In this document: piece after piece, positions 1 to 10,901 of the stretch | Numbering within the stretch: the stretch's first letter is position 1 | Layout: each line of letters starts with the position of its first letter | Translations under genes and position numbers: made by a program | The notes under the pieces: generated by a model | Seen by the model: only the letters and a program-made list of their open reading frames with translations | What the model was told of the DNA's origin: nothing | Databases searched by the model: none | Source of the DNA: Thiobacillus sp. | GTDB lineage: Bacteria > Pseudomonadota > Gammaproteobacteria > Burkholderiales > Thiobacillaceae | Reading direction: 5' to 3' | NCBI RefSeq assembly: GCF_030696885.1 | Contig: NZ_JAUYRI010000005.1 | Span: 186,001 to 250,000 of the forward strand | DNA length: 64,000 nt

Positions 1-1257
<1,257 letters not shown>

Positions 1258-1263
1258 ACATGC

Positions 1264-2676
1264 TCAGCCCGGCGTGCCCAGCGCGTCCTCTTTGCTGCCC
1301 AGATTGATCAGCGGGTCGTAGGCCGGTTCGAGCCGCAACAGGATGTCGTAGTAGTTGCGGATGTTCTCGGCAAAGTGGAGCGCTTCGCCGCCGCGCGCGT
1401 AGCCGTATCGCGTGACGTTTGAATAGGTGCCGCGGCTCAGATAGGGCAGCGCTTCCTTGACGTCGGCCCAGCTGTCCGGATTGCCGCCGCGCGCCTGCGC
1501 AATTCGGCGCGCATCTTCCATGTGTCCCTGACCCTGGTTGTAGGCGGCCAGCGCCAGCCAGGTGCGGTCGGGTTCGGCGATGCGAGCCGGCAGCGCGTCT
1601 TTCATCAGGGCCAGATAGCGTGCGCCGCCGAGGATGCTCTGGCGGGGATCGAGACGGTTCGAAACACCCATTCGGTCAGCGGTTTGCCCGGTCAGCATCA
1701 TCAGTCCGCGCACGCCGGTCGGCGAAGTCGCCAGCGGATTCCACTGCGACTCCTGATAACCGATCGCGGCCAGCAGACGCCAGTCGATGCCGGTCAGCGT
1801 CTGCGCTTCCTGGAAATGTCGGCGAAACTCGGGCAGGCGCAGCGGACGGCGCTGCAGGATGCCGAGGATGTCGCTGCTGTCGAGCCGCCTGACATGACCA
1901 AAATAACGTTCATGGATGCGTCGGATGGTGCCGTCCTTGCGCGCCTGTTCGACATAACGCGCGAGCGCATTGCGCATCGCCTGCGAACTGCGGGGCGGCA
2001 GCGCCCACACGATTTTTTGCGTGTCGCCGATATCGAATGCCACGCCGAGGTCGGGGTAGAGGCTGCGCATCGGATCGAAATCCATGCCGCTGATCACCAC
2101 CGCGTCGTACTGGCCTGCCTGCAGTTGCGCCAGCAGTTCTTCCGGCCAGACGTTTTCCAGCGCTGCCCAGGAAATTCCCGGGTACTTGCGCTTTTGCCGC
2201 ATCAGGACGGGGGTGTGACCGGAGCCGATGATCAGCGCCAGCCTCTTGTCTTCCAGTTCGGCCATGCTGCGCGGCCGCCGTTCGCGAGTGCGGTACACGA
2301 TATGGATCGGCGTCTCGAACAGCACTGGGCCGGAGATCAGGTGGCGGTCCTTCACCACGGTTTGCGGCAGGATGGCGGCGACCAGGTGGATGTGGTTGCT
2401 GTCGAGCAGTTCGAACAGGGATTCGGGACGGTTCTTGATGGTCCAGTTCAGCGACCAGTTCTGCGAACGCGCGAAGGACTGGATCAGGTCATGCTCGAAT
2501 CCGGCCGGCTCGCCATTGGCACCGATATAGTAGGAAGCCGGGCTGTTGCGGGTTCCTACCCACAATTCCCCCGTGACTTCGGGCGGCGGTACCGGGCGGC
2601 TGCAAGCGGCCAGTGCCAAATACAGCACCAGCACCAAGCCTCTTCCGATGTGCGCCGTTTTTCTTATGACCGGCAT
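1264..2676 (-). CDS. mltF: Membrane-bound lytic murein transglycosylase F
   Basis: Cleaves peptidoglycan glycan strands to 1,6-anhydro ends at the outer membrane. The 470-aa product has an N-terminal lipoprotein signal (hydrophobic run ending LALAAC, lipobox Cys near residue 22), a periplasmic solute-binding-like domain (about 35-260) and a C-terminal SLT lysozyme-like domain with the catalytic Glu in GYQESQW, followed by GVRGLMMLT. The ATG at 2676 was chosen because it directly precedes the signal peptide. The frame stays open upstream only because it runs through the antisense of the tRNA-Ser gene. It is convergent with serS. E. coli MltF is somewhat longer (518 aa). Confidence 0.93.
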   Translation of the reverse strand: MPVIRKTAHIGRGLVLVLYLALAACSRPVPPPEVTGELWVGTRNSPASYYIGANGEPAGFEHDLIQSFARSQNWSLNWTIKNRPESLFELLDSNHIHLVAAILPQTVVKDRHLISGPVLFETPIHIVYRTRERRPRSMAELEDKRLALIIGSGHTPVLMRQKRKYPGISWAALENVWPEELLAQLQAGQYDAVVISGMDFDPMRSLYPDLGVAFDIGDTQKIVWALPPRSSQAMRNALARYVEQARKDGTIRRIHERYFGHVRRLDSSDILGILQRRPLRLPEFRRHFQEAQTLTGIDWRLLAAIGYQESQWNPLATSPTGVRGLMMLTGQTADRMGVSNRLDPRQSILGGARYLALMKDALPARIAEPDRTWLALAAYNQGQGHMEDARRIAQARGGNPDSWADVKEALPYLSRGTYSNVTRYGYARGGEALHFAENIRNYYDILLRLEPAYDPLINLGSKEDALGTPG

Positions 2677-2707
2677 GAGCGCAGTCTGACCGAGAGTGAA
2701 ATTTTCG

Positions 2708-2736
2708 TCCAGTGAGGCGCACGTCTCGGGTACAAT
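2708..2736 (+). promoter_or_regulatory. Putative promoter of tRNA-Ser
   Basis: TACAAT at 2731-2736 is a good -10 hexamer, followed by a GC-rich discriminator (GCGCGCC), about 10 bp before the tRNA 5' end. GC-rich discriminators are typical of stringently controlled stable-RNA promoters. The -35 region (around 2708-2713) is a poor match, so the call rests on the -10 and its position. Confidence 0.4.
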
Positions 2737-2746
2737 ACGCGCCGCC

Positions 2747-2836
<90 letters not shown>

Positions 2837-2847
2837 ATATTTATTAA

Positions 2848-2879
2848 CCTACTGAAAATAAGTAACAAAATTCAGTAGG
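2848..2879 (+). terminator. AT-rich hairpin just after tRNA-Ser
   Basis: CCTACTGAA (2848-2856) and TTCAGTAGG (2871-2879) form a perfect 9-bp inverted repeat with a 14-nt A-rich loop, 11 bp after the tRNA CCA end. The position suits a transcription terminator for the tRNA, but there is no T-tract after the stem. It could instead be a remnant end of an element inserted at the tRNA 3' side. Confidence 0.4.
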
Positions 2880-3250
2880 CCATCATGTGGGTGGTACAAA
2901 GAAGTGGTCCAAAGCTTATGGAGCGTTGGACCTGTGTACCCCGTCATATCTGTTCTCCCGCGGTGGAATCTTCTGTTTCCGCATCGCCATCCCTGCACGA
3001 CTGCGTCCGGCCCTTTCTGGTCTAACGGAGTTTCGCTGCTCACTCTTTACCCAAGACTAAAAACAGTCCTGACGAAATCCTGGATTCTGTCGATACAAAG
3101 TCAGAGCATATTTGAACCTCCCCTCGGCCATCCCAATTCTTCTCGGCAGTCGATGTCCCGATCCTCCCCGGATTTCGGCCTGCCGGTTGCGGCAGGTGCG
3201 AAAAAGCCATCCCCGCATCGTGCTAGACTCCCGCAAAACCTGAGACAAGC
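2880..3250. other. Intergenic region without recognisable gene
   Basis: About 370 bp between tRNA-Ser and the first flhB copy, visibly less GC-rich than its surroundings. Short frames exist on both strands, but their translations resemble no family I know and they have no convincing ribosome site. No transposase, integrase or clear attachment-site duplication is visible. Its position directly 3' of a tRNA gene makes decayed element DNA possible. Confidence 0.5.
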
Positions 3251-4138
3251 ATGGCCGAGGAGTCAGACCTTTCGCGTACCGAACCGGCAAGCCCGCGGCG
3301 CCTGCAAGAGGCGCGCAATGCGGGCGATGTGCCGCGTTCAGCCGAATTTGCCGCGTGGGCGGTCCTGCTGTCGGCGCTGGGCGCGCTGAGCTGGCTGGCG
3401 CCGCGCCTGTTGCAGTCCCTGCAATCCCTGCTCGAAGCGGCGTTCGCCCCGGGCGCCCATCCGCTTTCCCCGACTTTTCTCGAATCGCTCCAGACCGTGC
3501 TGTGGGTGCTGGTGCCCTTGCTGGCGGTCATTTTTGTCGCCGCGCTGGTAGCGCCAATGCTGCTCTCCGGCTGGGTCTATGCGCCGCAGCGCGCGCAGGC
3601 CGATTTGAGCCGGGTCCATCCTTTCAAACCGCTGGTCCGGCTGTTTTCTGCCGATGCCTGGTTCGATGGCGGGCTGGTGCTGCTGAAGCTCGCGCTGGTC
3701 GGGGCCGCGGTCGGCTGGGTGCTGACGGGCGAATGGCTCGCGCTGCATGGCCAGTCTGCCGACGCTATGCTGGCACCGGCCGCCGCATGGGTCGGGCGTG
3801 GCGTGCTGGCGCTGGCCGCGGCGCTGACGGTGATTGCCGCGCTGGATGCCGGTTGGCGCTGGTGGCGCTACCTGCGCCGCCATGCAATGACCTGGCAGGA
3901 GGTGCTGGCCGAGGCACGCGAAGCCGAGGGCAGCCCGGAAATGCGGGCGCAGATGCGTGAGCGCCAGCAGCAGTCGGGGCAGGGGGCGAACGCCGGGGCC
4001 ATGGCGCGCCCTCACCCTAACCCTGATGAGACGACTGGCCAATCGACTAAGCCCGCGAGCGGGCAAGTCGCTGGTTATCTCCCTGGGGGAGAGGGGACAA
4101 ACGCCAGGCCCACATCGATTAACGAGGTGATCGGGTGA
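3251..4138 (+). CDS. flhB: FlhB-like flagellar export protein lacking the cleavage domain
   Basis: Member of the FlhB/EscU export-gate family, here copy 1 of two in the window. The 295-aa product starts with the family pattern (TEPASPRRLQEARNAGDVPRS) and has four hydrophobic segments between about 30 and 205. The cytoplasmic linker (EAREAEGSPEMRAQMRERQ) matches copy 2 up to about residue 240. It then runs into unrelated sequence encoded by a palindromic repeat (4009-4100), so the NPTH autocleavage site and the whole C-terminal cytoplasmic domain are absent; full-length FlhB is about 380 aa. The TGA overlaps the flhA GTG. The gate's substrate-switch function should be lost, so it may be a decaying gene or a repurposed shortened FlhB. 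Family membership is secure. Confidence 0.85.
   Translation: MAEESDLSRTEPASPRRLQEARNAGDVPRSAEFAAWAVLLSALGALSWLAPRLLQSLQSLLEAAFAPGAHPLSPTFLESLQTVLWVLVPLLAVIFVAALVAPMLLSGWVYAPQRAQADLSRVHPFKPLVRLFSADAWFDGGLVLLKLALVGAAVGWVLTGEWLALHGQSADAMLAPAAAWVGRGVLALAAALTVIAALDAGWRWWRYLRRHAMTWQEVLAEAREAEGSPEMRAQMRERQQQSGQGANAGAMARPHPNPDETTGQSTKPASGQVAGYLPGGEGTNARPTSINEVIG
4009..4100. repeat. Palindromic REP-like repeat inside the 3' end of flhB copy 1
   Basis: The block starts with CCCTCACCCTAACCCT and ends with CTCCCTGGGGGAGAGGGG, the style of dispersed palindromic repeats common between proteobacterial genes. An inner hairpin pairs CGACT-AA-GCCCGC (4044-4056) with GCGGGC-AA-GTCG (4059-4070). Here it is read as the last about 45 codons of the truncated flhB, so it marks the point where the coding sequence was lost or replaced. 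Confidence 0.6.
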
Positions 4139-6213
4139 ACGGGCAGGGCGTGATGGTGATGGGCATGCCGTTGAACCGGCTGGCGGTGCCGCTGCTGGTG
4201 CTGCTGATCCTGGCGATGATGATCCTGCCGCTGCCGACCTTCATGCTCGATGTGCTGTTCACGCTCAACATCGCGCTGGCGATGATCGTGATGCTGGTGA
4301 GCCTGAACGCACGGCGGCCGCTGGATTTCTCGGTGTTTCCCACGGTGCTGCTGCTGACCACACTGCTGCGCCTGTCGCTCAACGTCGCGTCCACCCGCAT
4401 CATCCTGATGGAGGGACACACCGGGCCAGACGCGGCGGGCAAGGTGATCGAATCCTTCGGCAACTTCCTGGTCGGCGGCAACTACGTCGTCGGCTTCGTG
4501 GTGTTCCTGATCCTGGTCATCATCAACTTCGTCGTCATCACCAAGGGCGCCGGGCGCATCGCCGAGGTGGCGGCACGCTTCACGCTGGACTCGATGCCGG
4601 GCAAGCAGCTGGCGGTGGACGCCGACCTCAACGCCGGCTTCATCAACGAGTCCGAAGCGCGCACCCGGCGTGCCGACATCGGGCGCGAAGCAGATTTCTA
4701 TGGCGCGATGGACGGCGCCTCCAAGTTCGTGCGCGGCGACGCGATCGCCGGCATCATCATTCTGCTGGTGAATCTGGTCGGCGGCGTGCTGGTCGGGCTG
4801 TTCCAGCATGACCTGGGGCTGACCGAGGCGCTCGGGCGCTATGCGTTGCTGACCGTGGGCGACGGTCTGGTGACGCAGATTCCGGCGCTGATCATTTCGA
4901 CCGCGGCGGGCATCGTGGTCAGCCGTGCGTCGAGCGAACAGGATCTGTCGCGCGAGTTTTCCACCCAGATTTTCGGCCGTCCGCAGACGCTGTTCATCGC
5001 CGCCGTCGTGCTGGGGGTACTGGGCCTGATTCCAGGCACGCCGCATCTGGCCTTTTTGACCATTGCCGTGGTGCTGGGCGGACTGGGGGGATGGCTGCTG
5101 CGACGCCAGCGTGCAGTGCTTGCGGACACGCCGCTGCTGGAACCGATCGAGGAGTTGCCCGCACCACTCGATGTCACCTGGGACGACATTCCGCCGGTCG
5201 ACGTGCTGGCGCTCGAAGTCGGCTACCGGCTGATTCCGCTGGTCGACCGCAACCAGGGCGGCGCGGCGCTGGCGCGAATCACCGAGTCGCGCCGCCATTT
5301 TGCCGCCGACATGGGCCTGGTGGTGCCGCTCATTCGCGTGCGCGACAACCTCGAACTCAAGCCCAATAGTTATCGCATCACGCTCAAGGGCGTGGTCGTG
5401 GCACACGGCGAAATGCCGACCGGCCAGGTGCTGGCGGTGGATATGGGCGACGTGCTGGGCAAACTCGACGGCACGCCGGGCGCCGATCCGCTGACCGGGC
5501 TGCCGGGCATCTGGATCGAAGCCGGACGCGAGGAGGAAGCCGAATTGCGTGGCTTTGTGGTGCTGGAGCCGGCCGAGCTGATCGCGCGCCAGGTCGAGGC
5601 GGTGTTCCGCCAGCACGCGCCGGAGCTCCTCGGGCGCACCGAAGTGCAGCAGTTGCTCGACACGCTGGCGCGCACGCACCCGGGACTGGTCGAGGACGTG
5701 ACGCCGCGTCATTTGCCGCTGACCACGGTGCAGACAGTGCTGCAGCAATTGATCGCGGAAAACGTCTCGATCCGCGACACCCGCACCCTGTTCGAAACGC
5801 TGGCGGCGCGCGCGCCCCGTAGCCAGGCCATCGACGAACTGCTGGAAACCGTGCGCGCCGCGCTCGGCCGCAGCATCGTCGACCGCCTGTTCGAGGGCAG
5901 CGATACGCTGCAGGTGATCGGGCTGGCGGCGGCGACCGAAGCCCGCCTGTTCAACGAAATGGGCGACGAAGGCGAAGCGCTGCTGAGTCCGCCCACGCTG
6001 GAGGCGCTGAACCAGGCCGCCGAGCGCGCGCTGGCCGAACAGGAAGGCGCCGGTTATCCACCGGTGCTGCTGACCTCGGCCGGTTTGCGCGCCGTGCTGT
6101 CGCGGCTGCTGCGGCGCAATCAGCCGCGGCTGGCGGTGATTGCCTACGCCGAGGTGCCTGCCGATAAAATGGTGCGGGTGAATACGGAACTGAGCATGGG
6201 AGAAGCGGCATGA
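4135..6213 (+). CDS. flhA: Flagellar export gate protein FlhA, copy 1
   Basis: Inner-membrane core of the flagellar type III export gate. The 692-aa product has about eight N-terminal membrane segments (roughly 15-320). The FHIPEP signature region is intact (GAGRIAEVAARFTLDSMPGK, then DADLNAG), and a large cytoplasmic domain follows with VGYRLIPLVD and RDNLELKPNSYRI. The GTG start at 4135 overlaps the flhB stop, with AACGAGG as a plausible ribosome site. The stop overlaps the flhF start by 4 bp. It is the same length as copy 2 at 51175 but clearly diverged along its whole length. No inactivating lesion was seen, in contrast to its flhB and flhG neighbours. Confidence 0.95.
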   Translation: MNGQGVMVMGMPLNRLAVPLLVLLILAMMILPLPTFMLDVLFTLNIALAMIVMLVSLNARRPLDFSVFPTVLLLTTLLRLSLNVASTRIILMEGHTGPDAAGKVIESFGNFLVGGNYVVGFVVFLILVIINFVVITKGAGRIAEVAARFTLDSMPGKQLAVDADLNAGFINESEARTRRADIGREADFYGAMDGASKFVRGDAIAGIIILLVNLVGGVLVGLFQHDLGLTEALGRYALLTVGDGLVTQIPALIISTAAGIVVSRASSEQDLSREFSTQIFGRPQTLFIAAVVLGVLGLIPGTPHLAFLTIAVVLGGLGGWLLRRQRAVLADTPLLEPIEELPAPLDVTWDDIPPVDVLALEVGYRLIPLVDRNQGGAALARITESRRHFAADMGLVVPLIRVRDNLELKPNSYRITLKGVVVAHGEMPTGQVLAVDMGDVLGKLDGTPGADPLTGLPGIWIEAGREEEAELRGFVVLEPAELIARQVEAVFRQHAPELLGRTEVQQLLDTLARTHPGLVEDVTPRHLPLTTVQTVLQQLIAENVSIRDTRTLFETLAARAPRSQAIDELLETVRAALGRSIVDRLFEGSDTLQVIGLAAATEARLFNEMGDEGEALLSPPTLEALNQAAERALAEQEGAGYPPVLLTSAGLRAVLSRLLRRNQPRLAVIAYAEVPADKMVRVNTELSMGEAA

Positions 6214-7328
6214 GCGTACAGGTATTCGTCGCCGCGAATGCGCGTGAAGGGCTGGCGCGCGTTCGCCGCGAACTCGGCGACGACGCCGTGGTGCTGTCCA
6301 CGCGACCGCATCCGCAGGGCGTCGAACTGGTGGCCAGCGCCTACGGTGATCTGACCGTGGCGGCGGCGGGTGAGGTGGCAGACAGCGCAAGCGGCTCGCG
6401 CATCCTGCACGAGCTGTCGCGGCTGCGCGGCATGTTGCAAAACCAGCTGGCCGGTTTTGCCTGGGGCGCGGGCCGGCGACGCGACCCGGTCCGGGTGGCG
6501 CTGCTGCAAACGCTGTTCGCCGCCGGCTTCGGCAGTGCGCTCGCCCGCACGCTGGCGGCGCGCCTGCCGCGCGGACTGGACACTGATGCCGCCCAACGCT
6601 GGCTGCGCCAGGTGCTGATCCGCAATCTGCCGCTGCTGGGACGCGATGCCGATCTGCTGGCGCGAGGCGGGCGTTACGCGCTGGTCGGCCCCACCGGCTC
6701 AGGCAAGACCACCACGCTCGCCAAGCTCGCCGCGCGCGCGGTCGATGTCCACGGCGCCGGCGCCGTGGCGCTGGTGGGCGCCGATACCTATCGCATCGGC
6801 GCGGCGGCGCAGCTTGGCGTGTATGCCGACCTGCTCGACGTGTCGCTGCATGTCGCGGACGATCCGGCCCGGCTGGCGCAGCTGCTGCCCGAGCTCGCGG
6901 CCAAAAAGCTGGTGCTGATCGATACCGCTGGCTTCGCGCCGAACGATCCGCGCACGCGTGACGTGCATGCGCTCGACGCGCTGGGGGTGCGCCGTATCGT
7001 CGTGATGTCCGCCGCCCAGCAGGGCGCGGCGATCGAGCAGGCGATGGCACACTTCGGCCAGGGCGCAGCCGCCTGCATCCTGACCAAGCTCGACGAAACC
7101 CCGCAGCCGGGGGCCGCGCTCGACAGCCTGATACGCCACCGCCTGCCGCTGGCGTATCTCAGCAGCGGCCAGCGGGTGCCGGAAGACCTGCACGCCCCCA
7201 ATGCCGCCTATCTGATCGACCGCGCGCTGAAGGGCGGCCAGCTGGCCACCCCGTATGCACTCGACGCCGAGGACTGGCCGCTGTTTGCCGGCGTCGAGGC
7301 CGAGCGTACGGAACGTCGTGCAGGCTGA
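6210..7328 (+). CDS. flhF: Flagellar biosynthesis GTPase FlhF, copy 1
   Basis: SRP-type GTPase that in polar flagellates recruits early flagellar parts to the pole. In the 372-aa product the N-terminal B domain starts SVQVFVAANAREGLARVRRELG, an N domain follows, and then comes the G domain. That domain carries the P-loop GPTGSGKTTTLAKLAA, then GADTYRIGAAAQL, LIDTAGF and TKLDE. Nucleotide-binding motifs look complete. It is about 50 aa shorter than copy 2, mostly in the linker between the B and N domains. It overlaps flhA by 4 bp and the next gene by 11 bp. Confidence 0.93.
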   Translation: MSVQVFVAANAREGLARVRRELGDDAVVLSTRPHPQGVELVASAYGDLTVAAAGEVADSASGSRILHELSRLRGMLQNQLAGFAWGAGRRRDPVRVALLQTLFAAGFGSALARTLAARLPRGLDTDAAQRWLRQVLIRNLPLLGRDADLLARGGRYALVGPTGSGKTTTLAKLAARAVDVHGAGAVALVGADTYRIGAAAQLGVYADLLDVSLHVADDPARLAQLLPELAAKKLVLIDTAGFAPNDPRTRDVHALDALGVRRIVVMSAAQQGAAIEQAMAHFGQGAAACILTKLDETPQPGAALDSLIRHRLPLAYLSSGQRVPEDLHAPNAAYLIDRALKGGQLATPYALDAEDWPLFAGVEAERTERRAG

Positions 7329-8007
7329 CCAGGCGGCCGGACTGCGGCGGCGCAAGGCGCGCCAGCCGCTGCGCTGCATCCACGGTTTCTTCGAATCCCC
7401 TGACGCCAGCACCCGGCTGGCACACGCGCTGCACCGGCTGGGCCGGACCATCCTGCTGATCGATCTGAATGGCCGCCTGTTCGAGGCCGCCGCGCCGCGC
7501 AGCCTGTTCGACTGGAAGCGCCAGCTCGAACGCGGGCAGCTCCACGGGCTGCCGCAGGCCTATGGCGGCGGCTGGGTCGCGCCCGGCATGCCGGCCGATG
7601 AAGCGGGCTTGCGCGACAGGCTAACCGGTTACGACCCGGTGCTGTTCGATGCCGGCCGCCCGGACACCGCGCCTGCTCTGCTGGCCGGCGCAGTCCATGA
7701 CGCCGTCGTCGAAATCGGCCGTAGCGATGAATCGATGCGCTACGCCTACGCGCTGATCAAGACACTGATGCAGCGGGGCGGCATCGCCCGTATCGGCCTG
7801 CTGGGCGATGCAGCGGCCTGCGAACAGGTGCAGGCCGCGTGTTGCCACTTTATCGGGCAGGCCATGACGAGCGTGCTTTTCGATGCGGCACGCGAAGATG
7901 CGCCATTTGCCGCGCTTGCCGTTAGAATGGCGGGCGACGAGACGCGCCCAGCGGCGCGCTCCCCAACAGAACGCTCAGGAAACATGGCCTTGAATCATGG
8001 CGGTTAA
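7318..8007 (+). CDS. flhG: FlhG/FleN-like MinD-family protein without P-loop, copy 1
   Basis: FlhG is the MinD-like ATPase that works with FlhF to set flagellar number. The 229-aa product has the family N-terminus (QADQAAGLRR, activator helix), but where copy 2 reads SGQQGAGKTS this protein reads HGFFESPDASTR (residues 22-33). The Walker A lysine is therefore gone. Downstream strands such as TILLIDLNG keep the MinD-like fold pattern. ATP hydrolysis is unlikely. The GTG at 7318 was chosen because it gives the conserved start and overlaps flhF; an ATG at 7255 would add residues unlike the family. Assignment rests on position and the N-terminal match. Confidence 0.7.
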   Translation: MQADQAAGLRRRKARQPLRCIHGFFESPDASTRLAHALHRLGRTILLIDLNGRLFEAAAPRSLFDWKRQLERGQLHGLPQAYGGGWVAPGMPADEAGLRDRLTGYDPVLFDAGRPDTAPALLAGAVHDAVVEIGRSDESMRYAYALIKTLMQRGGIARIGLLGDAAACEQVQAACCHFIGQAMTSVLFDAAREDAPFAALAVRMAGDETRPAARSPTERSGNMALNHGG

Positions 8008-8707
8008 ACCCTCGTCGCAAGACGAACAAGTCACCAAGTACGCACCGCTGGTCAAGCGCATCGCGTACCACATGATGGCGCGCCTGCCCGCCAGCGTCGA
8101 AGTCGACGACCTCATTCAGGTCGGGCTGATCGGCCTGCTGGACGCGGTCGGCCGCTTCGACGGCACCCAGGGTGCCCAGTTCGAATCCTATGCCACGCAG
8201 CGCATTCGCGGCGCCATGCTTGACGAGTTGCGCGAGGCCGACTGGCTGCCGCGCCACGTGCGCCAGAAATCACGCCAGATCGAATCGGCCATCCACCGGC
8301 TGGAGCAGCGCAACGGGAAGTCGCCCACCGAACAGGAAATTTCCGCCGAGCTGGGCATGCCGATCGACCAGTACCAGTCGATGCTGGGCGACGTGAAATG
8401 TTCGCAGCTGCTGTATTACGAGGACTTCTCGGATGAAGACAGCGCCAGTTTCCTCGAGCGCTATCTGGTCGACGGCAGCAACGACCCGCTCTCGGTGCTG
8501 GAGGATGCCGGCTTCCGCGAGGGCCTGATCGCCGCGATCCATCATCTGCCCGAGCGCGAGCGCAGCATGATGGGCATGTACTACGAGCAGGACATGAACC
8601 TGAAGGAAATCGGTGCCGTGCTCGGCGTGTCCGAATCGCGCGTGTGCCAGTTGCACTCGCAGGCCGTGGCGCGTCTGCGGGCCCAGCTGAAAATATGGAA
8701 AGACTGA
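7997..8707 (+). CDS. fliA: Sigma-28 flagellar sigma factor FliA, copy 1
   Basis: Sigma-70-family factor that directs RNA polymerase to late flagellar promoters. The 236-aa product shows region 2 (YAPLVKRIAYHMMARLPASV, then VDDLIQVGLIGLLDAVGRF and QRIRGAMLDELREADWLPR), region 3, and region 4 with a helix-turn-helix (LKEIGAVLGVSESRVCQLHSQA). All regions look intact. It starts inside the end of flhG and closes the first cassette. A second fliA lies at 55392. Two sigma-28 genes in one genome could divide promoters or simply be redundant. Confidence 0.94.
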   Translation: MAVKPSSQDEQVTKYAPLVKRIAYHMMARLPASVEVDDLIQVGLIGLLDAVGRFDGTQGAQFESYATQRIRGAMLDELREADWLPRHVRQKSRQIESAIHRLEQRNGKSPTEQEISAELGMPIDQYQSMLGDVKCSQLLYYEDFSDEDSASFLERYLVDGSNDPLSVLEDAGFREGLIAAIHHLPERERSMMGMYYEQDMNLKEIGAVLGVSESRVCQLHSQAVARLRAQLKIWKD

Positions 8708-8787
8708 TGGCAGCAGCGCCCCGCAGGGCGGAACGCGAATAAATCCGCGATAATGACGGCTTGTTCATCCTGCTCGCATCGCCATCC

Positions 8788-10149
<1,362 letters not shown>

Positions 10150-10179
10150 GCCTACGCTCCCCCGACACGGAACTGAGCC

Positions 10180-10560
10180 TTGAAGCCCGCCGCGCGCCCC
10201 GTTTATCTCGATCTGCGCCGCATTCATTTGCCGCTTCCCGGCTGGGTGTCGATCCTGCATCGGGTGTCGGGTGCGCTGCTGTTCCTTGCCTTGCCGCTGG
10301 GCGTGTGGGCATTGTCGGTGTCGCTGGCGGATGAGGCGGGGTTTCAGCGCCTTGCCGATGGCCTGGCGCATCCGGTGGCCCGGTTGGCGCTGCTGGGCTT
10401 GATCTGGGCATGTGCGCATCATCTGTTGGCGGGCGTGCGGCATCTGGCGATGGATACGGACTGGGGGGTCGACTTGAAATCCGCGCGGCGGAGCAGCCTC
10501 ATCGTGCTGCTCGCCAGCGGGCTGCTCACACTGCTGGCTGCCTGGAGGCTGTTCGCATGA
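10180..10560 (+). CDS. sdhC: Succinate dehydrogenase cytochrome b556 subunit
   Basis: Membrane anchor of complex II that helps bind haem b and quinone. The 126-aa protein has the family signature SILHRVSG near the N-terminus, three hydrophobic helices, and [13 protein letters not shown] with the haem-ligand histidine region. The start is a TTG at 10180, preferred because the next residues ([20 protein letters not shown]) match SdhC N-termini; no ATG is available. First gene of sdhCDAB, overlapping sdhD by 4 bp. Confidence 0.93.
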   Translation: MKPAARPVYLDLRRIHLPLPGWVSILHRVSGALLFLALPLGVWALSVSLADEAGFQRLADGLAHPVARLALLGLIWACAHHLLAGVRHLAMDTDWGVDLKSARRSSLIVLLASGLLTLLAAWRLFA

Positions 10561-10901
10561 AATCGACCGCCGGCGCGCATACCGGCACCGGCACCTGGCT
10601 GGTGCAGCGCGCCTCGGCGGTGGTGCTGGCGCTGGCCTTGCCCGGGCTGGCGCTGTACGTGCTGGCCGCGTTCCCGCTCGACTTCAACGGCTGGCAGGCG
10701 CTGTTCGCGCCGCTGTGGCTGCGCGTGCTGATGCTGCTGACGGCAGCGGCACTGGCGCTGCACGCCTGGGTGGGGATGCGCGACATCTTCATGGACTACG
10801 TGCGTTCGACCGGCCTGCGCCTCGCGCTGCTGCTGGCAGTGATCGTCGTCCTCGCGGGCAGCGTCGTCTGGCTCGCCGCCACGTTATGGAGCCCGGCATG
10901 A
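10557..10901 (+). CDS. sdhD: Succinate dehydrogenase membrane anchor subunit
   Basis: Second membrane anchor of complex II. The 114-aa protein has three hydrophobic segments, an N-terminal [13 protein letters not shown] pattern, and [17 protein letters not shown], where the histidine fits the haem-ligand position of SdhD. The ATG at 10557 overlaps the sdhC stop (ATGA) and the stop overlaps the sdhA start the same way, which fixes the reading frame. Confidence 0.93.
   Translation: MKSTAGAHTGTGTWLVQRASAVVLALALPGLALYVLAAFPLDFNGWQALFAPLWLRVLMLLTAAALALHAWVGMRDIFMDYVRSTGLRLALLLAVIVVLAGSVVWLAATLWSPA

Noticed and set aside
4075-7050. Very long open frame on the minus strand opposite flhA and flhF
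   Set aside because: It is a GC-rich antisense shadow with low-complexity His/Gln/Arg translation; the plus strand codes for clear FlhA and FlhF.
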